Made by a program: the position numbers and the translations under genes
In this document: positions 44,919-54,224 of the stretch, one piece after another
How positions within the stretch are numbered: the stretch's first letter is position 1
How the letters are laid out: each line of letters begins with the position of its first letter
NCBI RefSeq assembly: GCF_031202265.1
Contig: NZ_CP100604.1
Location: 7,732,501-7,796,500 of the forward strand
Direction of reading: 5' to 3'
Length of the DNA: 64,000 nucleotides
Source of the DNA: Bradyrhizobium sp. Ash2021
Lineage (GTDB): Bacteria > Pseudomonadota > Alphaproteobacteria > Rhizobiales > Xanthobacteraceae
The notes under the pieces: model-generated
What the model saw: the letters and a program-made list of their open reading frames with translations, nothing else
What the model was told of the DNA's origin: nothing
Databases searched by the model: none

Positions 44919-45144
44919 CGGTACCGTCACCGTCGTCCCGGATGTGCCAGCCCGCGAAACAAAACCCGCATGATGGGATCAAACAGCGGCGCCAATCAGT
45001 ACTGAGTGGACCATTCGATGGCGCCAGCGTCTGTAGTCAGGATGTCCGCTTTGCAAAACCGGACCTTCCTCAAATGTGGCTTTTGACCCAGAGCTGAACT
45101 CGTGGCCGGACCGCCTGTTCTTTGGACGACTTACGGGCGCAACC

Positions 45145-45254
45145 TCACGACGCAGTGTCTGCGTTCACCGGCAGGGTGAACTGAAACGTGGCACCGTGGG
45201 GTAGGTTTGCCGTGGCCCACAGCCGGCCACCGTGGGCTTCCATGACCGAACGCC
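45145..45254 (-). pseudogene. Histidine kinase C-terminal fragment
   Basis: The minus frame reads RSVMEAHGGRLWATANLPHG followed by ATFQFTLPVNADTAS and a stop. EAHGGxLWA...GATFxFTLP is the G2-box end of a HATPase_c domain. No other part of a kinase is present. Confidence 0.65.
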
Positions 45255-45412
45255 CGCACCGAAGTGCTTTCTAAATCAAAAGTTAATGGCGCCGGCGGAC
45301 TGCGAACCTACCTCAGCTTCACGCATTCGGCGTTCTCGTGAACATAGTGGAACTTCCTCATGTCCAACACCTCGGTAAAAGTCGCTTTCGCATTGGCGAT
45401 CTTCTCTCATGA

Positions 45413-45544
45413 TCAATCGCCAGGAGTCGTGCAATGAATATTGATCTTGTACAGCAGCGGTGATTCCGTGTCCCGCACCAGCTCCATTATTTCGCGAGCG
45501 AGTTTGCTGTCGGGAATTCTGATTCCCGCAAGATCGGCATTCAT
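45413..45544 (-). pseudogene. HD-domain protein N-terminal fragment
   Basis: From ATG 45544 the frame reads NADLAGIRIPDSKLAREIME with LVRDTESPLLY, matching the first ~32 residues of HD-domain hydrolases of the cyanamide-hydratase type. It then diverges and stops at 45413. Confidence 0.5.
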
Positions 45545-45629
45545 TGCATTTGGACTATCCCGACGATGGTGTACCGGTCCGGGTAAGCCGGGTTCACGTC
45601 TGAGCTCGATAGCTGATTGAGAGGGAGCC

Positions 45630-45899
45630 ATGTCAAGCAAGATTGTCTTTGGGGTCGCATTGGCTCTGGCGTCGTTATCGCTGGCAAACATCGGATCTGC
45701 AGAGGGCGCCTCGTCACTTCACAAGGGACCATGGCCGATTCGCAATGGTCGCGATTACCAGCCAACCGAGCATGAGCTTAGAGCCTTGCATCAGGAGGAT
45801 GTCACGCCCCATCAGGCGCGCGAGATCGACCGATTGTACGATCAGCTCCTGGCAAGCAGTGAAAACGCTCGCAATCGGCATCCCGCACCCAAACATTGA
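45630..45899 (+). CDS. Small secreted hypothetical protein
   Basis: An 89-residue exported protein with a signal peptide (about residues 1-26, ending AEGA) and a mature part YQPTEHELRALHQEDVTPHQ with AREIDRLYDQLL, likely helical. Start ATG 45630 is preceded by GAGAGGGAG. Function unknown. Confidence 0.6.
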   Translation: MSSKIVFGVALALASLSLANIGSAEGASSLHKGPWPIRNGRDYQPTEHELRALHQEDVTPHQAREIDRLYDQLLASSENARNRHPAPKH

Positions 45900-46933
45900 T
45901 CGCGCTGTTGCCGAAACCGATTTCTTCCAACTCGCGTGACGCTGCTTCCTGTTCGTAGAGGCGCAGAATTCAGCCGGCAAGAATTCGGCCACCTCTAACG
46001 TGGAAAATCGAAACTAGGGGCGACACTGCTATCCGCCGCCGGCAATGGCCGCTGCAACCTTACGCGCGCACCATTTGCGTGCGCTTTCCCGGAAGCCAAA
46101 TTGAAGGAGTTTATACTCCTCGTTGGCTCTGACTTTGTTGATCAAGGTGACAATTTATCCAGCGTTACGCTTAGTCACTCGCACAAGGCAAAGCACGCCG
46201 GCCAATTCTATGCACCCAACGCGATGAGGCAAACCCGATAGTAACGGATCTCGCGAACCCAGTCCGGTCTTCCCCCAGCGGGATTTCGTGACACTCGCAG
46301 AGATCAAACGAATGAGGGAGCTCTGCCGCGTCCCTGCAAGGGAGCAAAGCACCCAAATTCCGCCGACTAGTCCGTCCGTATCATCAAGGTTGGAGGCTGT
46401 TGTTTCGCCGCAGGACGCTCCGCGGGCGCGTCTGAAACAAAGCCGGGTACAGGAGTAGAGTAAGTTCTAGCAATCCAAGCAATTTATTACTCGTCTACCA
46501 ACATGAAGCGAAAAAATGCCAAACATCAGTAAAGGACCTCGCCTCTGGAAACGACCTGCCGAGCCGGGCCGTCAAGCACTAATGGGTCGTCAATATCGGT
46601 GCCGTCACCCCAACCAATGCAGTCGACCGAGATGCCGCAGCGAGACGGGGCTCAACTTGGATGCGCTGGGACCAGATGGAAGAGTAAGGGTTCCTTCCGT
46701 AGTTCTCCGGCCGTGAACATAGTTCCGCCTCGTCGGCTGCGTTAAAAACGCAGGGACAGTTCAGGTGTGAGCTTGTAAAAGAGGCGATGTGACGTGCAGG
46801 CTGCATGCTCATCCCTAGGAAGCTACGCAGGCTGCAAAAGCCATCTGCGTTCCGTTGAATGTCAGCTCGCCGTAGCGCAGATGCGCGGATCGCTCTCAGG
46901 CGGGAGACATTGCGTTTGATACGGAGCACCCAC
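45900..46933. other. Long region without a recognisable gene
   Basis: About 1 kb. Open frames are short, overlapping and unlike known proteins. It may hold eroded genes; no repeats, RNA genes or terminators were seen. Confidence 0.4.
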
Positions 46934-47740
46934 ATGGATTCCACGCTGGACGACAAACTCGCGGAAGGGCAGTTCGCGAGCTTCGAGGAGCAGCTTTCGA
47001 ACCTGGCGCGCGAAGCGGGAGTCAATCCTTCGGACCCGCCGACCAGCATGAAGACGTTTCGCGCTCCGCCGGCAACAATTCATGGATTGGCGGATTGGCG
47101 CTACCTGGCTTTCGTCGGTTCTCTGTTGGCAGCATCCATTGGTGTCGCTGCCTGGTGGTGGTCGTCCTCCGTTCATACGGAGACGATGGCCCCCTCAGAC
47201 CCAGCACCTCCGACACTGGCCGCGCCGAAGGACGCCGCGTCGACTAATGTCGCGCCGAATGCGGTCGCCCTGTCGTCCGACTTCGCGCAGCAGCTCCAAC
47301 CGATAGCGCGCGATCTCGCTGCCTTGAGGCAAGCGGTCGAACAACTCGAGATGAGGCAAGAACAATTGGTCCGCGACAATGAAAATGTCGCGAGCCAACT
47401 CAAGGCGAGCAACGCAGAAATGGCACGCAACAACAATATCATCGACCAGATCAAGGCGACCCAAATACAGATGGCGCGCGAAAGCGCGGCGGTTACCGAG
47501 CGGCTCAACGCAAGCCAGGAACAACTGGCCCGCGTCATCGCCAACGCTTCAGAGCCAAAGGTAACGCCTGAAGAGCCAAAGGTGAGCCCCGAAGAGCCAA
47601 AGGTGATGCCCGAAATACCAGTGCCGCGTCCGCGGCCGTCGACCAATGTCGCCCAGACGCACAAGCCGGCGCCAACCCCGGCGCGGCCGCAAGCTAAAAA
47701 GCCGCAACCGTCATCGGCATGGCCATGGTCAGCGCGCTAG
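46934..47740 (+). CDS. Membrane-anchored coiled-coil protein
   Basis: A 268-residue protein. The cytoplasmic N-terminus is followed by one membrane helix (WRYLAFVGSLLAASIGVAAW, about residues 54-75). A long coiled coil (DLAALRQAVEQLEMRQEQLV and on to residue ~200) comes next. Three EPKVxPEE repeats and a Pro-rich tail close it. Start ATG 46934 with GGAG seven bases upstream. I recall similar proteins in Bradyrhizobium but no assigned function. It may span the periplasm. Confidence 0.65.
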   Translation: MDSTLDDKLAEGQFASFEEQLSNLAREAGVNPSDPPTSMKTFRAPPATIHGLADWRYLAFVGSLLAASIGVAAWWWSSSVHTETMAPSDPAPPTLAAPKDAASTNVAPNAVALSSDFAQQLQPIARDLAALRQAVEQLEMRQEQLVRDNENVASQLKASNAEMARNNNIIDQIKATQIQMARESAAVTERLNASQEQLARVIANASEPKVTPEEPKVSPEEPKVMPEIPVPRPRPSTNVAQTHKPAPTPARPQAKKPQPSSAWPWSAR

Positions 47741-47885
47741 TGCCGTGACGTACTGACCCAAGCGCTGATGCCGGTGCTCAAGCGACACCGACCGACGATG
47801 ACTGCCGGGCAATTCTGACTTACGGCAATTGAGCGTTATAGTTCGTTGGGGCGATCGATCTTGAGCCGCTTTGCGTTTGCAGGGC

Positions 47886-48605
47886 TTACGGCGTCGCGAT
47901 TAATCCGCTAGCTGTTGCAACTATCCAGCGGTTGCCCCAACGCACGATAGAGTCGATACGCCCAATGCCGGGCACCGTGTCGCCGCGCTTTGCCATCCGA
48001 ACCCCATCGGGCCCTCCGAGGACCGCGGTTCCGCCTCGAACGTCAAGAACTGTCCAACCCTCAATGGTCGTCGGTCCTGTCTCTGGCGCCGGCGTCATAG
48101 GTCCCTTGGGCGCTATCGAGCCGGTCGGCGTCATATCTGCTTGTTCCACAGATAATTGAGCCCCATCCGAAGCCGCGGCTAGAGACTTGGCGGAAACGCT
48201 CGCTCCAACTGCGGAGATCTGAGTTGCGCCTGATGGTGTTCGCAAACCTAACGTGGACGTCGTCTTTCGGGCACCTTCGATCCTCCCACCCAACCTTGTT
48301 TCGGCAACTCGATGTGAAGGCGCTTCTGTCTGAGTGATTGGATTGAGGGCCAAGATATTTGCAGGACTGTGCCAACTAAAGCCGCCAGCCCATCCCAATG
48401 CAAAGCCCGCAACCAGTGCGCTTGCGACCAGCCAAATAGTGCGCTTTCGATCGCCGTCTGGCTTCAACAACGCCAGGATTTCATCTCCATTGGGACTTGA
48501 GAAATCCCATGGCTCCCCGGTCGCAGGCTGCGTTATGACTTCGCTACTGCCTTCATCTCCAGCCGACTCGATCCTTTCCAAGGTATTCGCCTGGTGCAAT
48601 TGCAT
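47886..48605 (-). CDS. Single-pass membrane protein, unknown
   Basis: A 239-residue protein with one membrane helix near residues 58-78 (TIWLVASALVAGFALGWAGG) and a C-terminal domain GWTVLDVRGGTAVLGGPDGV followed by GDTVPGIGRIDSIVRWGNRW. That last part looks like a small beta domain of the kind seen in pilus or secretion accessory proteins, which is tentative. Start ATG 48605 with AAGGAG seven bases upstream. Function unknown. Confidence 0.65.
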   Translation of the reverse strand: MQLHQANTLERIESAGDEGSSEVITQPATGEPWDFSSPNGDEILALLKPDGDRKRTIWLVASALVAGFALGWAGGFSWHSPANILALNPITQTEAPSHRVAETRLGGRIEGARKTTSTLGLRTPSGATQISAVGASVSAKSLAAASDGAQLSVEQADMTPTGSIAPKGPMTPAPETGPTTIEGWTVLDVRGGTAVLGGPDGVRMAKRGDTVPGIGRIDSIVRWGNRWIVATASGLIATP

Positions 48606-48747
48606 GATCGGACTCCTTGTGGTCCCCAATGATCATGCTTGGAACTAAACCAACTATTAACGGCGAATCAGCCGCAAGGCTTGGGCTGGAATAAATTGGG
48701 CGGAGGGCGATCATTAATCGCAATGGAGCCGGATCGCTGAAGTGACG

Positions 48748-49215
48748 TCAGGAATCACACGGGGGTGATAAGTTCAGCTTTCTTAGGAGTGGATCCAGCC
48801 CGTCTGAACGACACCGCTTAACGTCACTAACCTGCTTTGGAGGCTTATCAGCAGCGTCCATCTTTGATTGCTTTATGATGTTGGCTCTATTGTTTGCGGC
48901 CTTGGCCTTGAGATCATGCGGATCGTGCCAATGACGAGGAATAATGTCGCGATGCGGTGGAATAGCGGCTTGCTTTGGTGCTGGTGGTGGCAAATCGGCT
49001 TGGCCTTGTTCGTTAGGCTGAACATACACAACATCCACCCTCTCAGCGGCAGTCGGCGTGTCCTGATTGATTACAAGCGGCAGGCGATCAGCCTTGTTAC
49101 CGGCCACTACAGGCATGACAACTTCTGGCGCGGGCGGCGCGGATTTCTTCGCAGCTGCAGCAATAACACCTAGTCCAGCCAGGCAAGCCACTCCAAGCGC
49201 GACGGCTCTAATCAC
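48748..49215 (-). CDS. Small exported hypothetical protein
   Basis: A 155-residue protein beginning at GTG 49215 with AGGGGG upstream. Signal sequence VIRAVALGVACLAGLGVIAA, then a Pro-rich region and a basic HWHDPHDLKAKAANNRANII stretch; two cysteines near the C-terminus. No family recognised. Confidence 0.55.
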   Translation of the reverse strand: MIRAVALGVACLAGLGVIAAAAKKSAPPAPEVVMPVVAGNKADRLPLVINQDTPTAAERVDVVYVQPNEQGQADLPPPAPKQAAIPPHRDIIPRHWHDPHDLKAKAANNRANIIKQSKMDAADKPPKQVSDVKRCRSDGLDPLLRKLNLSPPCDS

Positions 49216-49297
49216 GTGGGAGCCCCCTAAGCAGAGAGGCTCCAAGCCTCGTGATCAAATTGGTCCAGAATGAGGCCGCTCGGCCAATGTCACTGAC

Positions 49298-49687
49298 CTA
49301 GGCGCTGGCGCCGGCCGTCCGGCGGTGACGCACCCGGCGACGCTCCGTGCCCGCGCGCTGGAGTGGAGGTGGTGCAGCGGGAGGTCGGACAAGTAAAACA
49401 ACGGCGCCGCTCGGCTCTTCTGGTATTATCTTCTGTAGCGACGCCTCGATCGAGGCGAGCAAAGCTCGGCCAGCTTCAGTGATCTGCCAGCCGGACGTGT
49501 CACGCAAGACCAATGCTTGGGTAAAGATATCGAGGCCAGGCACACGCGCCGCCAAACGTTTTGTCCGGTCAGTCCAGTCTGGGCCACTGGAAATTAGAAT
49601 GGCCACCGCGCGCCTCAGCTCTTCCAGCGAAGCGCGTCCTTCTGGATATCCGGCCAACACCTTGAGAACTGTAATCTGAAAACTCAC
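49298..49687 (-). CDS. Small conserved protein, paralogue of the gene at 16531
   Basis: A 129-residue protein starting [20 protein letters not shown] and containing KRLAARVPGLDIFTQALVLR and GWQITEAGRALLASIE. It is nearly collinear with the protein at 16531-16953 but has a different C-terminus and no cold-shock gene behind it. Start GTG 49687 is placed by that alignment; the frame is open upstream to 49774. Likely winged-helix fold, inferred. Confidence 0.65.
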   Translation of the reverse strand: MSFQITVLKVLAGYPEGRASLEELRRAVAILISSGPDWTDRTKRLAARVPGLDIFTQALVLRDTSGWQITEAGRALLASIEASLQKIIPEEPSGAVVLLVRPPAAPPPLQRAGTERRRVRHRRTAGASA

Positions 49688-50239
49688 TACCCGCCCCTGA
49701 CCCGCAAGGCGTTCAAATACTGCGGGCATGAGGCTAGTTCGCGATTCACCGATCGTCTGTCGACTACCGGGCACACCTTCTGCGATCAGACGATTTTTCG
49801 ACGCCGCGTGCTAAATGAGCAACACCGCCCGGTCCAGAGTTGTCACTTCACTCCCGCCTTAAGGCGTGACCGCAGGCCATCGCTGACGCCTTAACGCGCA
49901 TTGCGTTGGGCATGGTTTTTTACCGTCGCACCCGGTGTCCTGGGAACAGCCGATGCAGCGGCAAAAGCTTGATCAACAGCCCGGATCGCGGAAAATTTTG
50001 TAGCGGCCTTGCAACGCAACGTCCCATTCCTTCAGCAGAACAACATCTAGTTCTATGCGACAGCGTAAGCGGGACACAGGCTAGATTGCACCGGGGCTGA
50101 GCTGAGTTTTAATCCGGAGTTATTTTGAGCCCGGTCGGCCGCTGGCCAGATTGCCAGCTGCTGGCAGGGCAGAGGCTTGGACCACTACCAGCCGCGCTGA
50201 GAATTTAGTATCTTCGGCTCGTTCGCTGGAGCGGCGCCC
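49688..50239. other. Intergenic, no recognised gene
   Basis: About 550 bases between divergent genes. No open frame with protein-like content and no repeats seen. Confidence 0.4.
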
Positions 50240-50838
50240 ATGCCACGTCCTGGAAATCCGTCCGCCGTATCGAAGGCTAGAATGGCGGCAAATATCAAAG
50301 CCAAAGAAGAGGAGCGGTGTAGGAAGTATAGGGTTTTCAAGGCGATCGACGATGCCTACCGGAAGGGTGACATCGACGCTCTGTTGTGGCTCTGGGGGAT
50401 CCCGCCGATTTCCCGAATAGCCTGCATCCCTGGGATTTAGGGCTGGGCGACTGTCCGCTTGAGTACGCGATTTATTGGAGCCCGCTTGCGTTCATTGAAA
50501 CGCTCCTCGACCATGGGGAAAATCCCAACTACCCGGATCGAGCCGGATTCCCTTCACTGATTGCGGCGCTTTCGACCGACCGGCCTGACCGGCTCGAGCT
50601 TTTGCATCTGCTGCTGTCCCGCGGTGCCGACATCACGCAGCGTGGATTAAATGACTGGACCCCGTTGCACTACGCAGTGAGCCGAGACGACGTCCCTGCA
50701 ATAGAGCTCCTATTGGCGCATGGAGCTGACGTCGACGCGAGGACGCGAATTGACGATTTCGCAACACCGCTCGAAGACGCAGAGCGGTTGAACCATAAAA
50801 GAGTGGTTGACGCATTGAAGCGGTCAACTTCAGCTTGA
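50240..50838 (+). pseudogene. Ankyrin-repeat protein with one frameshift
   Basis: The first frame from ATG 50240 reads YRVFKAIDDAYRKGDIDALL and goes on to a stop at 50440. One frame over from about 50385 the expected sequence continues: ALGDPADFPNSLHPWDLGLG, then ankyrin repeats (LLHLLLSRGADITQRGLNDW TPLHYAV and AIELLLAHGADVDARTR) to 50838. One missing base near 50385 explains the break. A sequencing error is possible. Intact homologues would be about 198 residues. Confidence 0.7.
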
Positions 50839-50875
50839 GAGACCCGAATTCATAAACCATCGGCGCTGGTGAGCT

Positions 50876-51154
50876 TTGGTTTCACCCCCTTACCAGCAAC
50901 GGCTCGTTGAACTTCTAACCGAAGCCACGGAGGTTTCGGTGCGCCGGGCGCGGAGCTTTGCTTCAGCCAGCCTCCACCGCGGTAAGGACCGCACAAAGGT
51001 CACGATGTATGCGCAATGGCAGAACATCGATCATTACCAGTCGATGCGTCAGGACCCTGGTCCACTTCCGTTTCTTCAGGAGGCGCTCACGATCGCCAAA
51101 TTTGCCCCCTACGAGGTCGCGCGAACACTCGCCCCCGCCGGTGAGCCGGATTGA
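50876..51154 (+). CDS. Antibiotic biosynthesis monooxygenase (ABM) domain protein, N-terminus doubtful
   Basis: A 92-residue frame with the ABM/ferredoxin-like core QQRLVELLTEATEVSVRRAR, SASLHRGKD and TKVTMYAQWQNIDHYQSMRQ. The usual first beta strand is only partly in frame (a LVSFGF stretch is one frame over just upstream), so the 5' end is probably eroded. Start TTG 50876 is by default. Members are small heme- or quinone-acting monooxygenases; function here is uncertain. Confidence 0.55.
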   Translation: MVSPPYQQRLVELLTEATEVSVRRARSFASASLHRGKDRTKVTMYAQWQNIDHYQSMRQDPGPLPFLQEALTIAKFAPYEVARTLAPAGEPD

Positions 51155-51215
51155 AACGAGGCGGCTTCGTCCGCTTTGCGCGGCCGTTCACCCAGGGTCC
51201 CTATTTTTACGGTCA

Positions 51216-51263
51216 GACAATAAAAGACGAAAGGCCACGCGGGCATTACACCGCATGGCCTTT
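51216..51263 (-). terminator. Bidirectional terminator downstream of the HU gene
   Basis: AAAGGCCACGCGG (51230-51242) pairs with CCGCATGGCCTTT (51251-51263), one mismatch, eight-base loop. On the minus strand CGTCTTTTATTG follows. It is about 135 bases past the HU stop codon and also 75 bases past the plus-strand ABM gene. Confidence 0.65.
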
Positions 51264-51398
51264 GCGAGACTGTTCCCCTAGGCCCTCCAGAGATTCCGTC
51301 TCGGGGCGCATAGTGTGCGGGTGGAAGTGCCTGTCCAGGGTGTGATGGAATTACCCACAGTTCAGGCGAACGAACACGCCTCAACCAACCCGTCCGCT

Positions 51399-51695
51399 TC
51401 AAACAGCATCTTTGGCAACCTTCAGGGGTGACGCCTTGACCGACTTGCTGGCTGGCTTGGCCGCAAACTCCATAGGCTCTTTCGTGAAGGGATTTACACC
51501 GCTGCGGGCTTCAGTAGCAGGCTTGTTCACGACCGACATTTTGACGAAGCCGGGAATGACGAACTCGCCGGATTCATTCAGTTCCCTATAGCCTACAGTC
51601 GCCATCTGCTCGATGACGGCCTTTACGTCTCCTTTGGAAACCTGCGTTCCCTCTGCAATTGCATCAATCAACTGATTCTTGGTCATCTTGGCCAT
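51399..51695 (-). CDS. HU-family DNA-binding protein
   Basis: A 98-residue HU/IHF-type nucleoid protein. NQLIDAIAEGTQVSKGDVKA forms the helical dimer part and GEFVIPGFVKMSVVNKPATE the beta arm. NPFTKEPMEF is the usual NPxTxE-like arm tip, and a Lys/Ala-rich tail follows. Start ATG 51695 with AAAGGAA seven bases upstream. It binds and bends DNA as a dimer. Confidence 0.9.
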   Translation of the reverse strand: MAKMTKNQLIDAIAEGTQVSKGDVKAVIEQMATVGYRELNESGEFVIPGFVKMSVVNKPATEARSGVNPFTKEPMEFAAKPASKSVKASPLKVAKDAV

Positions 51696-52142
51696 GATGG
51701 ATTCCTTTGTGGAGGCTCAGAACAGCTTTAAAGCGCTTGAGCTAGGGGGGAGTGCGTCACTCTGTTTAAAGCGCGGCAAACCCACGCAGTTCGCTTCTCG
51801 TTCATGCCTGTGGTCATGAAGTCACCGGGCTTAAAACCTATCGAGGCTCAAAGCGCAAGGAGCACCTCGGCGTGTGTTCCTTACGTGGCTACTGTGTGCC
51901 ACAGGCGGCCGTTCGCCGAACGCGGCTTTCGAGGCTGGGCCAGACCATTGAAATCATTGAGATACGCCGATCAACACCGGTGAGCAGGTTTTCGCAGAAA
52001 TGGAGTCAGGGACTCACTGACGGTGCTTGCTAACAAAGTTCTTTTACACACCCGACGAGTGGACCGATCTTGCCAGCTATCTGCGTCCTCACGCCGAGGA
52101 TCCGGATGTACGATGGGGCGCTGGATAGCGGCGCGGTCGGCA
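51696..52142. other. Intergenic, no recognised gene
   Basis: About 450 bases upstream of HU. No protein-like frame seen. Promoter of HU presumably lies at the left end. Confidence 0.4.
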
Positions 52143-52390
52143 TGAGCGGGTCTGGAGCAACCCACGCGTGGCTACAGGTATTTCTCCCAGGTGCCGGTCA
52201 GGTGCCGGCTGGCTGGATTACGACCCAACCAACCAAATCGGTGCCGGCTTTGGTTTGATCCCGGTGGCGGTCGCCCGACATCCAGGTCAGGCAATTCCCC
52301 TGGCAGACTCGTGGTTGGGTGAAGCGAAAGCTACTTGGGCATGACGGTCAACGTCGCCGTCCATAAGATCGGTCAAGCTCCCGATTCGCC
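52143..52390 (+). pseudogene. Transglutaminase-like protein, C-terminal fragment with frameshifts
   Basis: GATHAWLQVFLPGAG carries the catalytic histidine region of bacterial transglutaminase-like proteins. After a frame change the DNA reads GWLDYDPTNQIGAGFGLIPV and AVARHPGQAIPLADS; a later shift gives LGMTVNVAV. The first break is an 11-base tandem duplication (52188-52198 and 52199-52209, differing at the last base). Confidence 0.65.
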
Positions 52391-52503
52391 CGCGGAATAG
52401 TGCTAGGGGAAGCAGGGATCACGATCTATCTACCGAAGCCTATGACATCGGGCATGAACGCCATTGGTTGCGCGGGACTTCGTCTATGTCGCGCCGACGA
52501 CAG

Positions 52504-53721
52504 CTATCTTTTCCGCGCGTCAGAAAACGCGGTTTCAATCACGTCGCCGATTGGCTGCCAAGTCCGACCGTCGAACTGAACCAATCGCAGCTGTCTTATC
52601 GGACGAAAGTTCTCAGGATCCGTGTTGATCTTGACGCCCGGCAGCAACGCGGAGGGCTCATCTTCCCGCAGTGAGGTTGCTTGTCTCATCACGTTTTCGC
52701 GCGAGAGATCGTCGCCGCATTGTTTCAATACCTGCGCGAGCGTTTCAGCGGCTGCGTAGCCGTAAAGCGCGGCGTTGCTGCCCTTGTCTCCGTTCGGATA
52801 ATACTTCTCCATGAAGGACAGCCAGTTCTTGATCCCCGCATCATCCTTCCATGCCGGGTCACTTGGATCTTTCAGGAAGGATGCCGAGATCACGCCCGCG
52901 GAGTTTTCAATACCCGCCGGGTTCAAGGCGTTACCTATCGAGGCGGCCGCATCGTTCAGAAGGACGACTGGGTGCCAATGCATATCCGCCGCCAATCGAA
53001 TGACATGAGAGGCGGTGGACGGTACGCCCGCAAAAACCAAAATCTCGGCACCCGAGCGCTTCAGGATCGAGACATGTCCATCGATAAACTGGTCCGCGAT
53101 ATCGAAGGCGACGTCGACAATGATCAGGTGGGCCAAATCGCCAAGTCCTTCCTCAATTCCCTTGAAGATGTCCCGCCCGAACTGGTCATTCTGCCAAAGC
53201 ACTACGATCTTGCGCTGCGGATAGGAGGCCTCGATGTAGTTAGCGTAGATGCGACCCTCGGCACGGAACGACGGTTGCCAGCCCATGGTCCAGGGAAACG
53301 CATCCGGCGCGATCAACTGCTCGGCGCCCGAGTCAACGAACAGTTGGGGAACCTTCCTTTCATTCAAAAAGCCTCGCACCGCCAGATTCGCGGCCGATCC
53401 AAACGACCCGAACATCAGCAGGACGTTGTCTCTCTCGACCAATCCACGGGTCAGGTCGAGCGCAACGGTTGGATCGGATTTGTCATCGAGGGAAATGAAA
53501 CGGACCTTGCGGCCGTTGATGCCACCGCGATCGTTGATCATGTCAAAATACGCGGACTCGGCCTTTCCGATAGCTGCAAACTCAGCCAACGGTCCGGTAT
53601 AAGGCATGAGATTGCCGATACGGATCTCCGTTTCGGTTGAGGATTGCGGAGACATCGCACTAGCCGACACCAGCGCTACTGCGAGAACAAGGAGCAGACG
53701 GCCCGCCAACTTCATCTTCAT
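52504..53721 (-). CDS. ABC transporter substrate-binding protein (branched-chain amino-acid type)
   Basis: A 405-residue periplasmic binding protein of the LivJ/Peripla_BP_6 family. A signal peptide of about 22 residues is followed by IRIGNLMPYTGPLAEFAAIG, then INDRGGINGRKVRFISLDDK and the second lobe IYANYIEASYPQRKIVVLWQ. Ligand may be an amino acid, amide or aromatic acid. No permease or ATPase genes adjoin it. Start is ATG 53721 or 53715. A FixK-type box lies 56 bases upstream of the first, suggesting low-oxygen induction. Confidence 0.88.
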   Translation of the reverse strand: MKMKLAGRLLLVLAVALVSASAMSPQSSTETEIRIGNLMPYTGPLAEFAAIGKAESAYFDMINDRGGINGRKVRFISLDDKSDPTVALDLTRGLVERDNVLLMFGSFGSAANLAVRGFLNERKVPQLFVDSGAEQLIAPDAFPWTMGWQPSFRAEGRIYANYIEASYPQRKIVVLWQNDQFGRDIFKGIEEGLGDLAHLIIVDVAFDIADQFIDGHVSILKRSGAEILVFAGVPSTASHVIRLAADMHWHPVVLLNDAAASIGNALNPAGIENSAGVISASFLKDPSDPAWKDDAGIKNWLSFMEKYYPNGDKGSNAALYGYAAAETLAQVLKQCGDDLSRENVMRQATSLREDEPSALLPGVKINTDPENFRPIRQLRLVQFDGRTWQPIGDVIETAFSDARKR

Positions 53722-53777
53722 GCCTCGAATAATCCGCCTTCGAGGTTGCTATGGTTTGCCACAAAGCCTTCTACTTA

Positions 53778-53791
53778 TTGATATAGGTCAA
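53778..53791. promoter_or_regulatory. FixK/FNR-type box upstream of the binding-protein gene
   Basis: TTGATATAGGTCAA fits TTGA-N6-TCAA. It ends 56 bases before ATG 53721 on the minus strand. Confidence 0.6.
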
Positions 53792-53834
53792 TGGTTATCT
53801 GGTTTCGCCGGACCTGGCGCGCGACCGTCGCGAT

Positions 53835-54224
53835 TCAAGCGAGACGTCGAGTACCGTCGTGCATGTATTCTGTAAGCCAATGGCAGGACCCAGAATTGGC
53901 CCTCAGTGACCCATGATCAACGCCATCCGTAGCATTCCAAACGATGCAGATTGAAACGATTACGACGAACGTGTTTGGCTTTTGGAGGTTGGTCTTGCTT
54001 GCGGTTTCGGAATACAGACGAGCGACGTATTCGTATCTAAGACGAGAATTCTCGTCGCTCCTGAAACCATCATGATGTCTGGTTGCTTCAAGCCTGACGA
54101 AGCCATCGTCAGGCAACAGCAATTCTCCCGTCAGCGGCGCTCCAACCAGGCTGGAAGTGCCTTCGCGGTAAATATCGTCAACATTCCTTACGAGTGACTT
54201 TGAGGTCACTGGCAAGAAGTGCAT
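53835..54224 (-). CDS. Hypothetical protein, coupled to the gene before it
   Basis: A 129-residue open frame whose ATG shares one base with the stop of the upstream small gene (TGATG). It begins MHFLPVTSKSLVRNVDDIYR and has no signal peptide or known motif; the last ~30 residues look less protein-like. No ribosome-binding site of its own, so expression would rely on coupling. Could be spurious. Confidence 0.4.
   Translation of the reverse strand: MHFLPVTSKSLVRNVDDIYREGTSSLVGAPLTGELLLPDDGFVRLEATRHHDGFRSDENSRLRYEYVARLYSETASKTNLQKPNTFVVIVSICIVWNATDGVDHGSLRANSGSCHWLTEYMHDGTRRLA

Larger units (their letters stand above)
44919..45629. other. Intergenic with two decayed gene fragments
   Basis: Contains the histidine-kinase fragment at 45145-45254 and the HD-domain fragment at 45413-45544. 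Nothing intact. Confidence 0.5.

Noticed and set aside
46139..46148. TTGATCAA as a FixK box
   Set aside because: The half-sites touch with no spacer, so it does not fit TTGA-N6-TCAA, and no supported gene follows at the right distance.
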